Shown here: positions 35,718 through 46,708 of the stretch, one piece after another
How positions within the stretch are numbered: position 1 is the stretch's first letter
Layout: the number at the start of each line of letters is the position of its first letter
The notes under the pieces: model-generated
The model's database searches: none
Told to the model about the DNA's origin: nothing
The model's input: only the letters and a program-made list of their open reading frames with translations
DNA from: CBDCFV01 sp963664625
Lineage (GTDB): Bacteria > Chloroflexota > Dehalococcoidia > Lucifugimonadales > UBA3495
Direction: 5' to 3'
Length of the DNA: 64,000 nt
NCBI GenBank assembly: GCA_963664625.1
Contig: OY761541.1
Span: 2,542,001 to 2,606,000, forward strand
Program-made: the position numbers and the translations under genes

Positions 35718-35747
35718 ACGCCCTTGCCCGCTATTCAAATACCACGC

Positions 35748-36284
35748 TTACAGGTAAGTGAAACCAGGCAGTACCATACCCCCGTCAAGCGTGTCCTGAT
35801 CGGTGAGTGCCACAACTGGGGCATCGAGTTGGTGTACGTATATCGTTCTTCTGTCGGGATCGACTACCCACACCAGTCTCGCGCCATTATTGAGCCACAT
35901 GTGCGCCTTATCATGGACTGCTCGCAGGGTATCGCTTGGTGAGACAATCTCTACGACCAATTCAGGGACTATATCCGCGTAACTGTTGACCCTTTGCCCC
36001 AGCGGCAGCCGTTCGGCAGATATAAACGCCACGTCAGGCTCGCGCACAGTGTCGGGTTCCCGTTGCAGCCGAAACCCGGAGTCTGATCCGACGATTCGCC
36101 CCAATCCCGCGGGTCTGACAAAGGCCCGCAGTTCTCCGCCGATGTTCATCACAATTTGGCCGTGCTCTATGGTGGCGCTCACCGTCTCGCACAACACTCC
36201 CATAATGAGTTCGCCCTTGACGCCCTGGCTATGCACGCGGAGCAAATCCTCGGCGGTCAACAACTCTCTTTTTGTAGTCGTCAT
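35748..36284 (-). CDS. Uma2 family restriction-endonuclease-like protein
   Basis: A 178-residue DUF820/Uma2 PD-(D/E)xK-fold protein from ATG 36284. It has the start LTAEDLLRVHSQGVKGELI, the acidic EPDVAFIS and the core LVVEIVSPSDT, with the catalytic Lys in a following KAHMWLNNG. Uma2 proteins are numerous in some genomes and may act as nucleases; the function here is unknown. Confidence 0.85.
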   Translation of the reverse strand: MTTTKRELLTAEDLLRVHSQGVKGELIMGVLCETVSATIEHGQIVMNIGGELRAFVRPAGLGRIVGSDSGFRLQREPDTVREPDVAFISAERLPLGQRVNSYADIVPELVVEIVSPSDTLRAVHDKAHMWLNNGARLVWVVDPDRRTIYVHQLDAPVVALTDQDTLDGGMVLPGFTYL

Positions 36285-36348
36285 AGTACGATCAAGCCTT
36301 GCTGTTGTTATGACTCCTGAAATCCGTGACTGCCGGTCCCAACTCCAT

Positions 36349-37161
36349 TCAACCGGCATCCTCCCACAAACGCCACAGGTGGCTCAGCGGGCCGTGGCCC
36401 TGGCCGATGGGGAAGGAGTGGCGGATGGCTTCGGTCACGTATTCCTTGGCTGCGCCCACGGCATCGAGTACAGGCAGACCCTTGGCCAAGCCCGCCGCCA
36501 CCGCCGAGGCAAAGGTGCAGCCGGTGCCGTGGGTATTCACCGTGTCTATACGGGCGGTGGTGAATTCGTGAAACTGGTCGCCGTCGAAAAAGATGTCGGT
36601 GGCGGGCCCTTCCCGGTGGCCTCCCTTGACCACCACCGCCTTGGCCCCCATCCCCACAATGGCGCGGGCGGCGTCCCGCACGTCCGCGTCGGAACTAATG
36701 TTTATCCCTGTGAGGACTTCAGCCTCCGGTACGTTGGGAGTGACGACCGACGCCAAGGGGAGCAGGCGGATGCGCAATGCCCCGACAGCCTCTTCCTGCA
36801 AAAGAGAGTCCCCGCTCTTCGCCACCATCACCGGGTCGACGACCAATGCCGGAACGCTCCAATGTTCCAGGGCATCGGCAACGCATTCTATGATGGCGCT
36901 GCTGGACAACATGCCCGTCTTGACCGCGTCGGCCCCTATGTCGGTCAGCACCGCGTCGATCTGTGCCCTGATGACGCTAGTGGGTATCTCGTGCACCGCC
37001 GTTACGCCCACCGTATTCTGGGCTGTGATTGCCGTCAATGTGGACGCGCCGTACACACCCAAGGCGGCGAAGGTCTTGAGGTCGGCCTGCACCCCCGCGC
37101 CGCCGCCTGAGTCTGACCCGGCGATGGTCATGGCTTTGGGTCTGGTCGTGGGAGTCATCAT
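36349..37161 (-). CDS. thiD: Bifunctional hydroxymethylpyrimidine/phosphomethylpyrimidine kinase ThiD
   Basis: A 270-residue PfkB-like kinase with AMTIAGSDSGGGAGVQADLKT, VKTGMLSS, VDPVMVAKSGDSLL and the catalytic loop TVNTHGTGCTFASAVAA. It phosphorylates HMP and HMP-P for thiamine synthesis. The ATG overlaps the stop of the GYD gene (ATGA), so the two form an operon. Confidence 0.94.
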   Translation of the reverse strand: MMTPTTRPKAMTIAGSDSGGGAGVQADLKTFAALGVYGASTLTAITAQNTVGVTAVHEIPTSVIRAQIDAVLTDIGADAVKTGMLSSSAIIECVADALEHWSVPALVVDPVMVAKSGDSLLQEEAVGALRIRLLPLASVVTPNVPEAEVLTGINISSDADVRDAARAIVGMGAKAVVVKGGHREGPATDIFFDGDQFHEFTTARIDTVNTHGTGCTFASAVAAGLAKGLPVLDAVGAAKEYVTEAIRHSFPIGQGHGPLSHLWRLWEDAG

Positions 37162-37505
37162 TCTATCGGCGTCGATTGTTCGGGAGACAGTTCCACTGAC
37201 TGGAATACACCAGCAGGGTCTTCCGGCGACCTGTCGGCGAGGAAGCCCATGGGTATCGCCGGGAGCGTTTCGATGTGTAGTCCGGTCCTGACCCCTATCT
37301 CAACCGACAGGCGGGCCACGGCATCATTGTCCTCGGCGTCCGCCATCATTACGAAGTCGTAACGTCCCAAAACCGCGTATTGGCCCAGCAGCATCGCCCC
37401 TTCTATCTGCACTTCCCTGGCGGTGTTCACCACCAAGTCCGGGTCGCGGTGGACCATGGTCTGGCCCGAATAGGTCAGAGTTCCCAGGAGAAAATACAGC
37501 GACAT
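37158..37505 (-). CDS. GYD domain-containing protein
   Basis: A 115-residue protein from ATG 37505 with GGGAGGCAGG upstream. The GYD (dimeric alpha-beta barrel) fold is seen in YFLLGTLTYSGQ, LGRYDFVMMADAEDNDAVA and LHIETLPAIPM. The function is unknown; the coupling to thiD is a hint to thiamine metabolism. Confidence 0.8.
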   Translation of the reverse strand: MSLYFLLGTLTYSGQTMVHRDPDLVVNTAREVQIEGAMLLGQYAVLGRYDFVMMADAEDNDAVARLSVEIGVRTGLHIETLPAIPMGFLADRSPEDPAGVFQSVELSPEQSTPIE

Positions 37506-37565
37506 GCCTGCCTCCCGACGAAAAGTCCGGTTGGTCACCGGGTTGAAGTATATCATCAACCCATC

Positions 37566-37601
37566 AAAAGCGACGACGGGGACCGTGACAGTCCCCGTCG
37601 T
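37566..37601 (-). terminator. Hairpin terminator after thiC
   Basis: The minus strand has an 11-bp stem (37573-37583 with 37591-37601) with a 7-base loop, followed by CGCTTTTG. It lies between the thiC stop and the start of the GYD-thiD operon and probably ends the thiC transcript, though the T-run is short. Confidence 0.55.
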
Positions 37602-37640
37602 ACTCGCGTTCCAACGCTGTCTTGAGGGCGAAAGGCGGGC

Positions 37641-39407
<1,767 letters not shown>

Positions 39408-39431
39408 TTACCTCCGGGAAGATACAGGCAC

Positions 39432-39468
39432 AAAAATAAAGGCCGCCAACGTAAGCGTGTTGGCGGCC
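39432..39468 (-). terminator. Rho-independent terminator, expression platform of the TPP riboswitch
   Basis: On the minus strand a perfect 10-bp stem (39459-39468 with 39441-39450) with an 8-base loop is followed by TTTATTTTTG. It lies between the riboswitch and thiC. Formation of this hairpin on TPP binding would stop transcription before thiC. Confidence 0.85.
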
Positions 39469-39498
39469 CGATAAAGAGCAGACCAAAAGCAAAGCGCC

Positions 39499-39600
<102 letters not shown>

Positions 39601-39730
39601 TTCTTGAGTTGTTAAAGATGGGCCATTATAGGAGAGGGTAAAGTGGGGTGTCAAATTGGACGCTCTGATGTCAGGGTAACCGACTATCCAAAAACGGGCA
39701 TTTTATTGTTCGTCGCTACTTCGCTCCAGA

Positions 39731-40222
39731 TTACTTTGTCATTAACTCTGGGCACAGAAAAACTGCTTTAATGCCGTGGCGACGTGACCCTTCACGATGA
39801 ATCCACCAGTCAGTATCTGAAGCGTTCAGGATATCCGGCTCGTTGCCGCTGGCATGGGCCACCGCAACGAACTTCCGGTCGCTGCGGTCGAAGGCCATAA
39901 GGTCTGGGTCATCAGGAAATTCCTCGAAATCCCGGTCAGAGTGAAGGTTTACTGTTACTTTACGGCAATGTTCCGGGTTTGCCTGATTTTCAAAGAGCCA
40001 CCGGAAAAAGGCATCCCCAATCCCGGGCTGCCCGGACGGGTGAAGGTTGTTACGGTATTCCGTGAGGATCAAGCTGCTATCGTTCAACAAGACCCAGCCG
40101 TCATTCTGTATACGTTGCAACGTCCGTATGCACTTAAGTATGCAGTCCAGTCCTGCCTGTTGGGTCTTGCCGTTAGCCACAACAGCAACGTTTGTGTCTA
40201 TTACTACCTCCAATCCCGTCAT
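39731..40222 (-). CDS. PIN-like domain nuclease, third gene of the Phd-ATPase-PIN operon
   Basis: A 163-residue protein from ATG 40222, overlapping the ATPase stop by four bases (ATGA). It has a PIN-like core: VVIDTNVAV with Asp9, then a Glu in SSLILTEYR, Asp in FDRSDRKFVAVA, and an Asp in ASDTDWW. These acidic residues form the metal site. PIN proteins are RNases, often toxins of VapBC-like systems. Here the toxin-like gene is coupled to an ATPase and a Phd-type antitoxin. Confidence 0.75.
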   Translation of the reverse strand: MTGLEVVIDTNVAVVANGKTQQAGLDCILKCIRTLQRIQNDGWVLLNDSSLILTEYRNNLHPSGQPGIGDAFFRWLFENQANPEHCRKVTVNLHSDRDFEEFPDDPDLMAFDRSDRKFVAVAHASGNEPDILNASDTDWWIHREGSRRHGIKAVFLCPELMTK

Positions 40223-41592
40223 GCCGGCTCGGAATTCTTTTGTCGGTTCAGGGAGGCCTCGCTCATGGCGGCGATCTCGCCAAATTGGTCTCCAAAGAAA
40301 TCCCTGGGCCAATTGACAATATTCCCGTATTCGTCGAGTTGAAGGTGACTGAGGCTTGAACTCCCATTCTCTCCCATAGAGCAGAAATACAGCCCTACAT
40401 CATCTTGCTCGATACCCTCTTCGGCAATGCGTCGCTGGAGTCTGCGAAGCAGATGTTCGCTGTGACTCTCGAACAGTATCTGAATTCGATAATTCTTCCA
40501 AGCGTCGATGAAGACATCGGCAAGGTCGGCTTGGGCGGAGGGGTGTAAGTGGATGTCCGGTTGTTCTAAGATCAAAGTAGACATTGGAGGCACATAGAAG
40601 CATAAGACAAGAACCGGCAAAACTTGGGAAATTCCAAACCCTACGTCTGCTAGGAGAACCTCAGGGGCAGTGGGTGACCTCCGCACCGTGGCTTCAAATA
40701 AACGGTTGCCAGCGTCCAGTGCCTCGACTCGAAAGTCATGGGCGAGTCCGAGCCGTTTAAGCCAGCTTGCGATGTATGCGTCAATTCTGGAGAATCGTAG
40801 TGCAGAGTCATCCCATATAGCCCGACCATCCTGCTTGGATGCGGCTATAGCGCCGACTACAAATTCTCCTGTCCGACCCACACCTGAGGGTCGGGTACCG
40901 GACCAGCGGTATATGCGCTGTGGCTCGGCACGAAGAGGGCCAAGATAATGCACATTGTGCAAGAGCGATTCTAGCCCGTGCTGCAAGCTGGAAAGGAAAC
41001 CACGGTCTTCAAAGTCCCCCTCTATCCAGCGACTAAAATCGTTAAACTGAAGTGTCGGTGTAGGAATTATTTGCCCCGGGCGAGGATTGTGTTTGAACTC
41101 CTTGCCATCGACCAATTGGGCGTAACCCCGCCCATTTGGTAGACGTCGCACTCCGAATCGCCGACGATGGGGAATCCGATAAGACATTTCTTTCAGTACC
41201 GGAGGCCCTCTGAATTCGACGACCTCTTTGCCTATTTCAGTATCGAAACCGACGTCGGCATGACTGTCTACAGAGCTGTTCCCATACTTTTCTGGAACCA
41301 CTATTTCTCTTTCGGATTGCCAGTCTAGCGAAAACTTAATGGTCTGATTCGTGTCTTGACAGTGGATGACACCCTCGAAGTCGCCTACGGCGACGAGCGT
41401 TCGCTCGTCGCCGAAATGGAGCACGACTCCGCGGTCTGAAGAATCAACTGTCTGCTTCATCAGGAGTAGGGCCTGAAGCAGGCTGGTCTTGCCGGAACTG
41501 TTTGTCCCGAATAACCCGGTAATGGGCTTCATCGGGATATCCCCGGTATCCTTCCAGGACTTGAAGTTCTCCAGCCGCAGCCGCGTAAGCAT
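40219..41592 (-). CDS. AAA/ABC-type ATPase (DUF3696-like)
   Basis: A 457-residue ATPase from ATG 41592 with GAGGAG upstream. Walker A is GTNSSGKT at 29-36, the signature region ADVGFGISQVLPVLV and Walker B STLILEQPDIHLHP follow, and the C-terminus ends in NWPRDFFGDQFGEI, the DUF3696-like block. Such ATPases are frequent in anti-phage operons. It lies between a Phd-type antitoxin and a PIN nuclease gene and is a paralog of the ATPase at 50.6-51.8 kb. Confidence 0.8.
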   Translation of the reverse strand: MLTRLRLENFKSWKDTGDIPMKPITGLFGTNSSGKTSLLQALLLMKQTVDSSDRGVVLHFGDERTLVAVGDFEGVIHCQDTNQTIKFSLDWQSEREIVVPEKYGNSSVDSHADVGFDTEIGKEVVEFRGPPVLKEMSYRIPHRRRFGVRRLPNGRGYAQLVDGKEFKHNPRPGQIIPTPTLQFNDFSRWIEGDFEDRGFLSSLQHGLESLLHNVHYLGPLRAEPQRIYRWSGTRPSGVGRTGEFVVGAIAASKQDGRAIWDDSALRFSRIDAYIASWLKRLGLAHDFRVEALDAGNRLFEATVRRSPTAPEVLLADVGFGISQVLPVLVLCFYVPPMSTLILEQPDIHLHPSAQADLADVFIDAWKNYRIQILFESHSEHLLRRLQRRIAEEGIEQDDVGLYFCSMGENGSSSLSHLQLDEYGNIVNWPRDFFGDQFGEIAAMSEASLNRQKNSEPA

Positions 41593-41617
41593 CGGGATTC
41601 TCCTCATAAGGCCCAGG

Positions 41618-41845
41618 TTACTCGGACTGGTCTGCATCCCATCGGATGCCTGTGCTGAAAATGTCGCCCTTGATTTCGATCTGGTCCCGCAAGCTGCCGA
41701 TCAGTTCTGCCCATCGCCCGTCAAATGATGTGACCTTCGCAACAGGCTTTCCATTCCGGGTGATAATCAGTGCTTCGCTGCCGAGTTCGTCCAGAAGCCT
41801 CAGGCACTGTCCTTTGAAACCAGCCACGTCAATGGTTTTCATCAT
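41618..41845 (-). CDS. Phd/YefM-like antitoxin
   Basis: A 75-residue protein with the Phd/YefM fold: MKTIDVAGFKGQCLRLLDEL, then LIITRNGKPVAKV. Starts at ATG 41845 or 41842. It lies 25 bases upstream of the ATPase on the same strand. Such antitoxins bind the promoter and neutralise a toxin, here probably the PIN-like protein two genes downstream. Confidence 0.75.
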   Translation of the reverse strand: MMKTIDVAGFKGQCLRLLDELGSEALIITRNGKPVAKVTSFDGRWAELIGSLRDQIEIKGDIFSTGIRWDADQSE

Positions 41846-41923
41846 GAATCACTTGATCTAATCTGGATACATTATCAATTGTACCCATACCCCACTACCA
41901 GCCGCATCCAGTCAGTCATCCTT

Positions 41924-42442
41924 CTATTCGAGCTTCGGAAGGATCTGGTACCAACCAGAACCGAAGAGAAGGCCGTCGTGTCGAACGACCCAAGAGTGCT
42001 TGTACTCCTGGTTGCCTGTATTGGGGTTGAGGAACAGGTAGTCTACCCACAGCCCGTCCTCTCCGGCCTCCAGCATTACGTCTCCGAACCGGTAACCCGC
42101 CGAATCGACGCCCAAGTCGCCCTTCAGGTCACGGCCCAACTGCTCAGGAACAGCATGGGCGATGATCCGGTCATCTTCGTCCAGAATAAACACATACCAT
42201 TCCCCATTCACGCTCTCCGGGGAGTTGTAATATCTGACGGTAGCCTCCCGCCCTTCCTTGTCATATCGTTTCAGCGCCTGCTTCACTTGGTCAACGGTAA
42301 ACTCACCCCGGTCCGCCAGATGAATGCTTTCATCTTCACTTTCGGCGACGCTCATTGAGGAGACCAGTGTGAAAATGGATACGGCCAGCGCGGCCACGGC
42401 CACCACCGACGCAAATGACGCGAGAATCACCGCTTTGCCCAT
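41924..42442 (-). CDS. Membrane protein with Cache-like extracytoplasmic domain
   Basis: A 172-residue protein from ATG 42442 with a GGAG ribosome site. One membrane helix (AVILASFASVVAVAALAVSIF) is followed by a domain with VDQVKQALKRYDKEGREATVRYYNSP, VNGEWYVFILDEDDRIIAHAVPE and a final region like single-Cache sensor domains. It ends after the domain without a kinase or methyl-accepting part. The ligand is unknown. Confidence 0.65.
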   Translation of the reverse strand: MGKAVILASFASVVAVAALAVSIFTLVSSMSVAESEDESIHLADRGEFTVDQVKQALKRYDKEGREATVRYYNSPESVNGEWYVFILDEDDRIIAHAVPEQLGRDLKGDLGVDSAGYRFGDVMLEAGEDGLWVDYLFLNPNTGNQEYKHSWVVRHDGLLFGSGWYQILPKLE

Positions 42443-42628
42443 CTTAATAACTCCAAACGGTCGAGAGGTAATTGTAGCTGCAACCAGTCCTGTGTGGCGG
42501 CAAACGTGAGACATTATCTCAACAATGAGGCCACTTTGAAAGAGAGGCCTCTAACCCTCATTTGTGACCGTCAACGTAGGGTGTTAAACTGAGGCCGATT
42601 CGAAAATCGTGAGGCGCAGGGTACTTCC

Positions 42629-43063
42629 ATGAAAGTCTTGTTTGTTTGCAACGCCAACGTGTCCCGCAGCCAAGTGGCCGAAGCCCTGTATGTCAAGCTG
42701 TCGGGCTGCCCTGCGGAAAGCGCCGGCACGCGAGCCGACGAGGTGCTGGCGAGGACGGGTGGACCCACCAGGATGCTGAAGGAGACCCCCAGCCGGGCAA
42801 TGGCCTACATGGAGGCAGAAGGCGTTGACATTTCCGAGAACCTGCGGACCCAGTTGACCGCCGAAATGGTTGAGGGGGCCGACAAGGTGGTCGTCATGGC
42901 CGACGTCGACAGTTGGCCGCCCTACCTGCGTAACAACCCAAAGGTGGTTCACTGGGAGTTGACCGATACCATCGGCTTGGACGAAGAGGCCGCCAGGAAG
43001 ATATTCGACGAGATAAAGCGGCGGGTGACGGAGTTGGTTAGCCAGTCCGCTCAAGATTCTTAA
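42629..43063 (+). CDS. Low-molecular-weight protein phosphatase/arsenate-reductase-like protein
   Basis: A 144-residue protein with the P-loop CNANVSRS at 7-14 (C-x5-R-S) and VVVMADVD near the acid position. This is the LMW-PTP/ArsC fold; the substrate could be phosphotyrosine or arsenate. It starts with MKVLFVCNANVSRSQVAEAL. The next gene begins 39 bases downstream. Confidence 0.85.
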   Translation: MKVLFVCNANVSRSQVAEALYVKLSGCPAESAGTRADEVLARTGGPTRMLKETPSRAMAYMEAEGVDISENLRTQLTAEMVEGADKVVVMADVDSWPPYLRNNPKVVHWELTDTIGLDEEAARKIFDEIKRRVTELVSQSAQDS

Positions 43064-43102
43064 CTCAACGTAACACCCAGTCATTTATTAGGAGAGGACG
43101 CG

Positions 43103-44482
43103 ATGACTACACGCACGTCAGAGGAAGTCAAAGCCCTGCAGGAAACTGCTCTCGAACACTTGTGGGTCTACCTCCGGGAACCCAGCGACATGGCCGAGAA
43201 GGGCGAACCCCAGATTTTCGTGGAAGGGAAGGGCGTCCACGTAACCGACGCCCTTGGCAACCAGTTCATCGACGCCATGTCCGGCTTGTGGCTCAAGAAC
43301 GTGGGCTACGGACGGACGGAGATAGCCGACGCGGCCTACCAACAGATGCTCCAGTTGACTTACATGCCCATGGGGACCACCAGCGAGGCTGCGGTGCGGC
43401 TGTCGGACAAGATAGCCAGCATCACCCCCGGCGACCTGTCCCGCTGTTTCTTCACCAGCGGCGGATCCGAGTCCAACGAGACCGCAATGAAGCTGGCCCG
43501 CGCCTACTTCAAGCGGGTGGGCGAGCCGGGCCGGTACAAGTTCATCAGCCGCAAGGGGTCCTACCACGGCGCCACCTTCGGCACCCTGGCCTTGGGCGGC
43601 ACCACCAACTTCCCCAAGGGCGACTATGAGCCGTTGCTGAGCGGCGTCTTTCACGGGCCTCAGCCCAACCCCTACCGCTGCGAGTACGGCAGTACCACGC
43701 CTGAGGAATGCGCCGAGCTGTCCGTCAAAGCCATCGAGAACATCATCAGGTTCGAGGGACCTGATTCCATCGCGGCGGTCATCGCCGAGCCCGTTTCCAG
43801 TCCCCAGGGCGCGGTCGTGCCTCCTCCCAACTACTGGCCCATGCTTCGGGAGGTCTGCGACCGCTACGGTTGCCTGCTGATCGCCGACGAGGTCATTACC
43901 GGGTTCGGCCGCACCGGCAAGATGTTCGCTTGCGAACACTGGGGGATCACCCCGGACCTGATGACCATGGCCAAAGGCATCACCAGCGGCTACATTCCCA
44001 TGGGAGGGGCCATCGCCCGCAAGCCGATTTCCGACGCCTTCGTGGGCAGCGCCCAAGCTGCCTTCCGCCACGTAATCACCTTCGGCGGCCACCCGGTAGC
44101 CGCCGCGGCCTCCCTGCGGAACATCCAGATTATGGAAGACGAGGGACTGGTGGAAAATTCCGCCCGCATGGGCCGGTACCTGCTGGACGGCCTTGAAGAG
44201 CTGAAGGAAAAGCACACCATCATAGGCGACGTGCGGGGTCTGGGTCTCCTCTGCGGATTGGAAATCGTCAAGGACCGCGAGACCAAGGAGTACTTCCCCG
44301 CCGATGCGGAGTTGGGCGCACGGCTGACCCAGGGATTCGCCGAAAGCGGCGTGCTGCTGAGAGGCGGCGACGCGATGAACGTTGCTCCGCCCCTCTGCGT
44401 CACCGCCGGGGAAATCGACGACATCATCACCGCGATGGACAAGGCCTTTGAGAAGACCTCCCGCGATCTGGGTATGGCGTAG
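43103..44482 (+). CDS. Class III aminotransferase
   Basis: A 459-residue PLP-dependent aminotransferase with GGSESNETAMKLAR, EPVSSPQGAVVPP, IADEVITGFGRTGKMF and the PLP-binding Lys291 in TMAKGITSGY. It belongs to the omega-aminotransferase group that uses amines or beta-amino acids. The substrate is not clear from sequence. Confidence 0.92.
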   Translation: MTTRTSEEVKALQETALEHLWVYLREPSDMAEKGEPQIFVEGKGVHVTDALGNQFIDAMSGLWLKNVGYGRTEIADAAYQQMLQLTYMPMGTTSEAAVRLSDKIASITPGDLSRCFFTSGGSESNETAMKLARAYFKRVGEPGRYKFISRKGSYHGATFGTLALGGTTNFPKGDYEPLLSGVFHGPQPNPYRCEYGSTTPEECAELSVKAIENIIRFEGPDSIAAVIAEPVSSPQGAVVPPPNYWPMLREVCDRYGCLLIADEVITGFGRTGKMFACEHWGITPDLMTMAKGITSGYIPMGGAIARKPISDAFVGSAQAAFRHVITFGGHPVAAAASLRNIQIMEDEGLVENSARMGRYLLDGLEELKEKHTIIGDVRGLGLLCGLEIVKDRETKEYFPADAELGARLTQGFAESGVLLRGGDAMNVAPPLCVTAGEIDDIITAMDKAFEKTSRDLGMA

Positions 44483-44492
44483 CCCAAGCCCT

Positions 44493-45200
44493 TTACCCGA
44501 AGATCCCGAAGGGGTTGAGGGTGCGCGGATTGTCGTAGGCGTCCATTTGCTCAGTGCGCTTGAGCCAGCCCACCACTAAGTAAGTCAGGGGGGTCGCGGC
44601 GGCTTCGTACAGAGACTTGGCAATCCAGCCCGTGACCACCAGGTTGAACGCCTGCGTCCAAGTCAGGAAGCCCGACACTCCGAAAGCGATGGTGAAAAAG
44701 AGCAGGGAATCAACCCCCTGCCCTATGACAGTGGACGAAATGGTGCGTACCCAAAGGAACCGCCCCTTCGTCCACAACTTGAGAACCACCATGACCCCGG
44801 CGTTTACGAACTCTCCGGTAATATAGGCGGAGAAGGACCCCAGCAGAATCCACCCGGTGGAGCCGAGTATTGTCTCGTAGGCTTCCTCCCCCTCCCAGAA
44901 GGCCGGGCCGGGCAGAATGTTCCCGACCCAGAACAGGAACACCATCAACAAGTTGCAGGCGAAGCCCAGCCAGATGACGCCCCGCGCCGTTCGGAACCCG
45001 TACACTTCCACCAGTACGTCGCTGATGATGTAGCCGATTGGGAAGCAAATAATGGAGGCGGCGATTATGAACTGGTCGCTGCCAATAAAGCTGAACGGCA
45101 TGGTGAACAGGTAGACTTGCTTGACCGCTATGATGTTGCTGACCAGCAGCACGGTGACGGCTAAGGCGACGATGATTACGAGTTTCCCGGAGAATTGCAT
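44493..45200 (-). CDS. yhhQ: Queuosine precursor transporter (YhhQ family)
   Basis: A 235-residue integral membrane protein with about six hydrophobic segments and conserved FPIGYIISDVLVEVYGFRTA, the YhhQ/VUT family signature, plus FSAYITGEFVNAGVMV and GQGVDSLLFFTIAF. YhhQ imports queuine precursors such as preQ1. It is convergent with the aminotransferase gene. Confidence 0.9.
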   Translation of the reverse strand: MQFSGKLVIIVALAVTVLLVSNIIAVKQVYLFTMPFSFIGSDQFIIAASIICFPIGYIISDVLVEVYGFRTARGVIWLGFACNLLMVFLFWVGNILPGPAFWEGEEAYETILGSTGWILLGSFSAYITGEFVNAGVMVVLKLWTKGRFLWVRTISSTVIGQGVDSLLFFTIAFGVSGFLTWTQAFNLVVTGWIAKSLYEAAATPLTYLVVGWLKRTEQMDAYDNPRTLNPFGIFG

Positions 45201-45244
45201 CAGCTAACGGTCCTTGAAGTCTGAAGGTTGTTTGGAGCCGGGCT

Positions 45245-46045
45245 TCATCGACCTGCCTCGGCGAATACAGAGGCCAATCGTTTCACCCGGTCAAGCTCTA
45301 TGGGGTTGCTGACCACCCCGTCCCTTTTCAGGCTGGTGCCTACGATCGCCCCGTTAGCGTGGGCCAGCAGGCCCGGAGCGTTGGTCTCGGTGACGCCGCT
45401 GCCCACCAGGATAAATCCCTCCGGCACAGCCTTCCGGGCTGCCGCCACGTCCGACGCATCGGTGGCCTGCCCGGTCACGGGCCCGCTCACTATCAGCCCG
45501 TCGGCCAGGGCCCGGTACATCGTCTCTTGCGCCATCTGCCCCAGGTCTTGCTCGCCCACCGGAACGGCGTGCTTCACCAGCACGTCGGCCAGTATTTTCA
45601 CGTCTACGCCCAAGGATGCCCGCCTTCGCAGGGTATCATAGGCCTCTCCCTGCACCAGTCCTTCTTCAGCCGCCATTACGCCGTAGTGGATGTTCACCCG
45701 GATGAAGTCCGCGCCGGTCACCGCCGCGATGGACAGGGCGGCGCGGGCGTCGTTCCGCAGGACGTTGATGCCGATGGGAAGCGACGTGACCTGCTTCACT
45801 TGGTCCACCGCCAAAGTCATGGCGGCCACCGTCTCCGGCTCGACAGGGCCGATGCGGAATGGGGCGTCCCAGAAGTTTTCGACTATGATGCCGTGAGCGC
45901 CTCCTCGTTCCAGGGTTTCCGCCTCCGCTTGGGCCTGCCGCATCACCCGCATCATGTCGCCCCCCCAACGCGGCGAACCGGGTAGCGGAGGCAAGTGTAC
46001 GACGCCGATGAGGGGTTTTTTGGCTCCAAACAGTGGGTCATTCAT
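45245..46045 (-). CDS. BtpA/SgcQ family TIM-barrel protein
   Basis: A 266-residue BtpA-family protein from ATG 46045. Motifs include IGVVHLPPLPGSPRW, GGAHGIIVENFWDAPF, LPIGINVLRND and VGSGVTETN. BtpA is needed for photosystem I assembly in cyanobacteria, but related SgcQ-like proteins have unknown metabolic roles. The start overlaps the HEPN-like gene's 3' end by 8 bases. Confidence 0.85.
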   Translation of the reverse strand: MNDPLFGAKKPLIGVVHLPPLPGSPRWGGDMMRVMRQAQAEAETLERGGAHGIIVENFWDAPFRIGPVEPETVAAMTLAVDQVKQVTSLPIGINVLRNDARAALSIAAVTGADFIRVNIHYGVMAAEEGLVQGEAYDTLRRRASLGVDVKILADVLVKHAVPVGEQDLGQMAQETMYRALADGLIVSGPVTGQATDASDVAAARKAVPEGFILVGSGVTETNAPGLLAHANGAIVGTSLKRDGVVSNPIELDRVKRLASVFAEAGR

Positions 46046-46616
46046 TGGTGGCGCCGTTGCCCTTGGGTCCGGTTCCACGTCGGCCTCGATGTCGGTTGCC
46101 GCGCGGTCGGCGGCTGCGCCGGGTGTGAGCGAATCCGGCGTCGGAGTGATATCCAATGGGATATCTTCGGCTCGTAAGATTTTCCAAGCGGTCCTGGTCG
46201 GCTTGGGTTTTGACAGTAACCGGCCTTGGAGGGGAAGAGCGCACCTTGTCCAGTTCGGTAACAAACTGCTCTATGTCATCTATGGCGGTACTAATGGCTT
46301 CTTCGCTTCTCTGGTTCTCGTAGAAATTGATGTGATGCGCGCTGGCGACATCCATTGACCTGTGAAAGTCGGGGCGGTCGAACTCCTTCGCTATTTGCTC
46401 GGATATTGCTGTCAACTGGCCGTGATGCCTGTGCCTCCACCCGCGCTGCATCCCGATAGCCTTGAGAGCATGAGCGGTTGCCCCCCAGACTTTCTCGGAC
46501 GCTTGGAGACGATTGCCCCGCTCCAGTTCATCCCTGGCATGGGCAATAAACCTGTGGCTCACGGTCACGTGATCATCAACATTATTGGAACCGGGCGTGG
46601 GAAGTGTCGTCGTCAT
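46038..46616 (-). CDS. HEPN/PaREP1-like helical protein (copy 3 of 3) with basic tail
   Basis: A 192-residue protein. The N-terminal 130 residues have QASEKVWGATAHALKAIG, RGWRHRHH (R-x6-H) and HHINFYEN, matching the copies at 12.7 and 23.2 kb. A basic C-terminal tail rich in Arg follows. The stop overlaps the BtpA-like start, so the two are coupled. It is divergent from uvrA. Confidence 0.7.
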   Translation of the reverse strand: MTTTLPTPGSNNVDDHVTVSHRFIAHARDELERGNRLQASEKVWGATAHALKAIGMQRGWRHRHHGQLTAISEQIAKEFDRPDFHRSMDVASAHHINFYENQRSEEAISTAIDDIEQFVTELDKVRSSPPRPVTVKTQADQDRLENLTSRRYPIGYHSDAGFAHTRRSRRPRGNRHRGRRGTGPKGNGATNE

Positions 46617-46708
46617 CTTACTGCGTTCCTCCGCTCACATTATACAAGGCGCAAGGATTCGGGCGGTGCTAAAATAGGCCGGGAAAGAAAAAATGCAGGT
46701 GTGGTGTG

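Noticed and set aside
35634..35747. T-box leader for ileS
   Set aside because: No T-box sequence or terminator/antiterminator pair is visible in the short gap.
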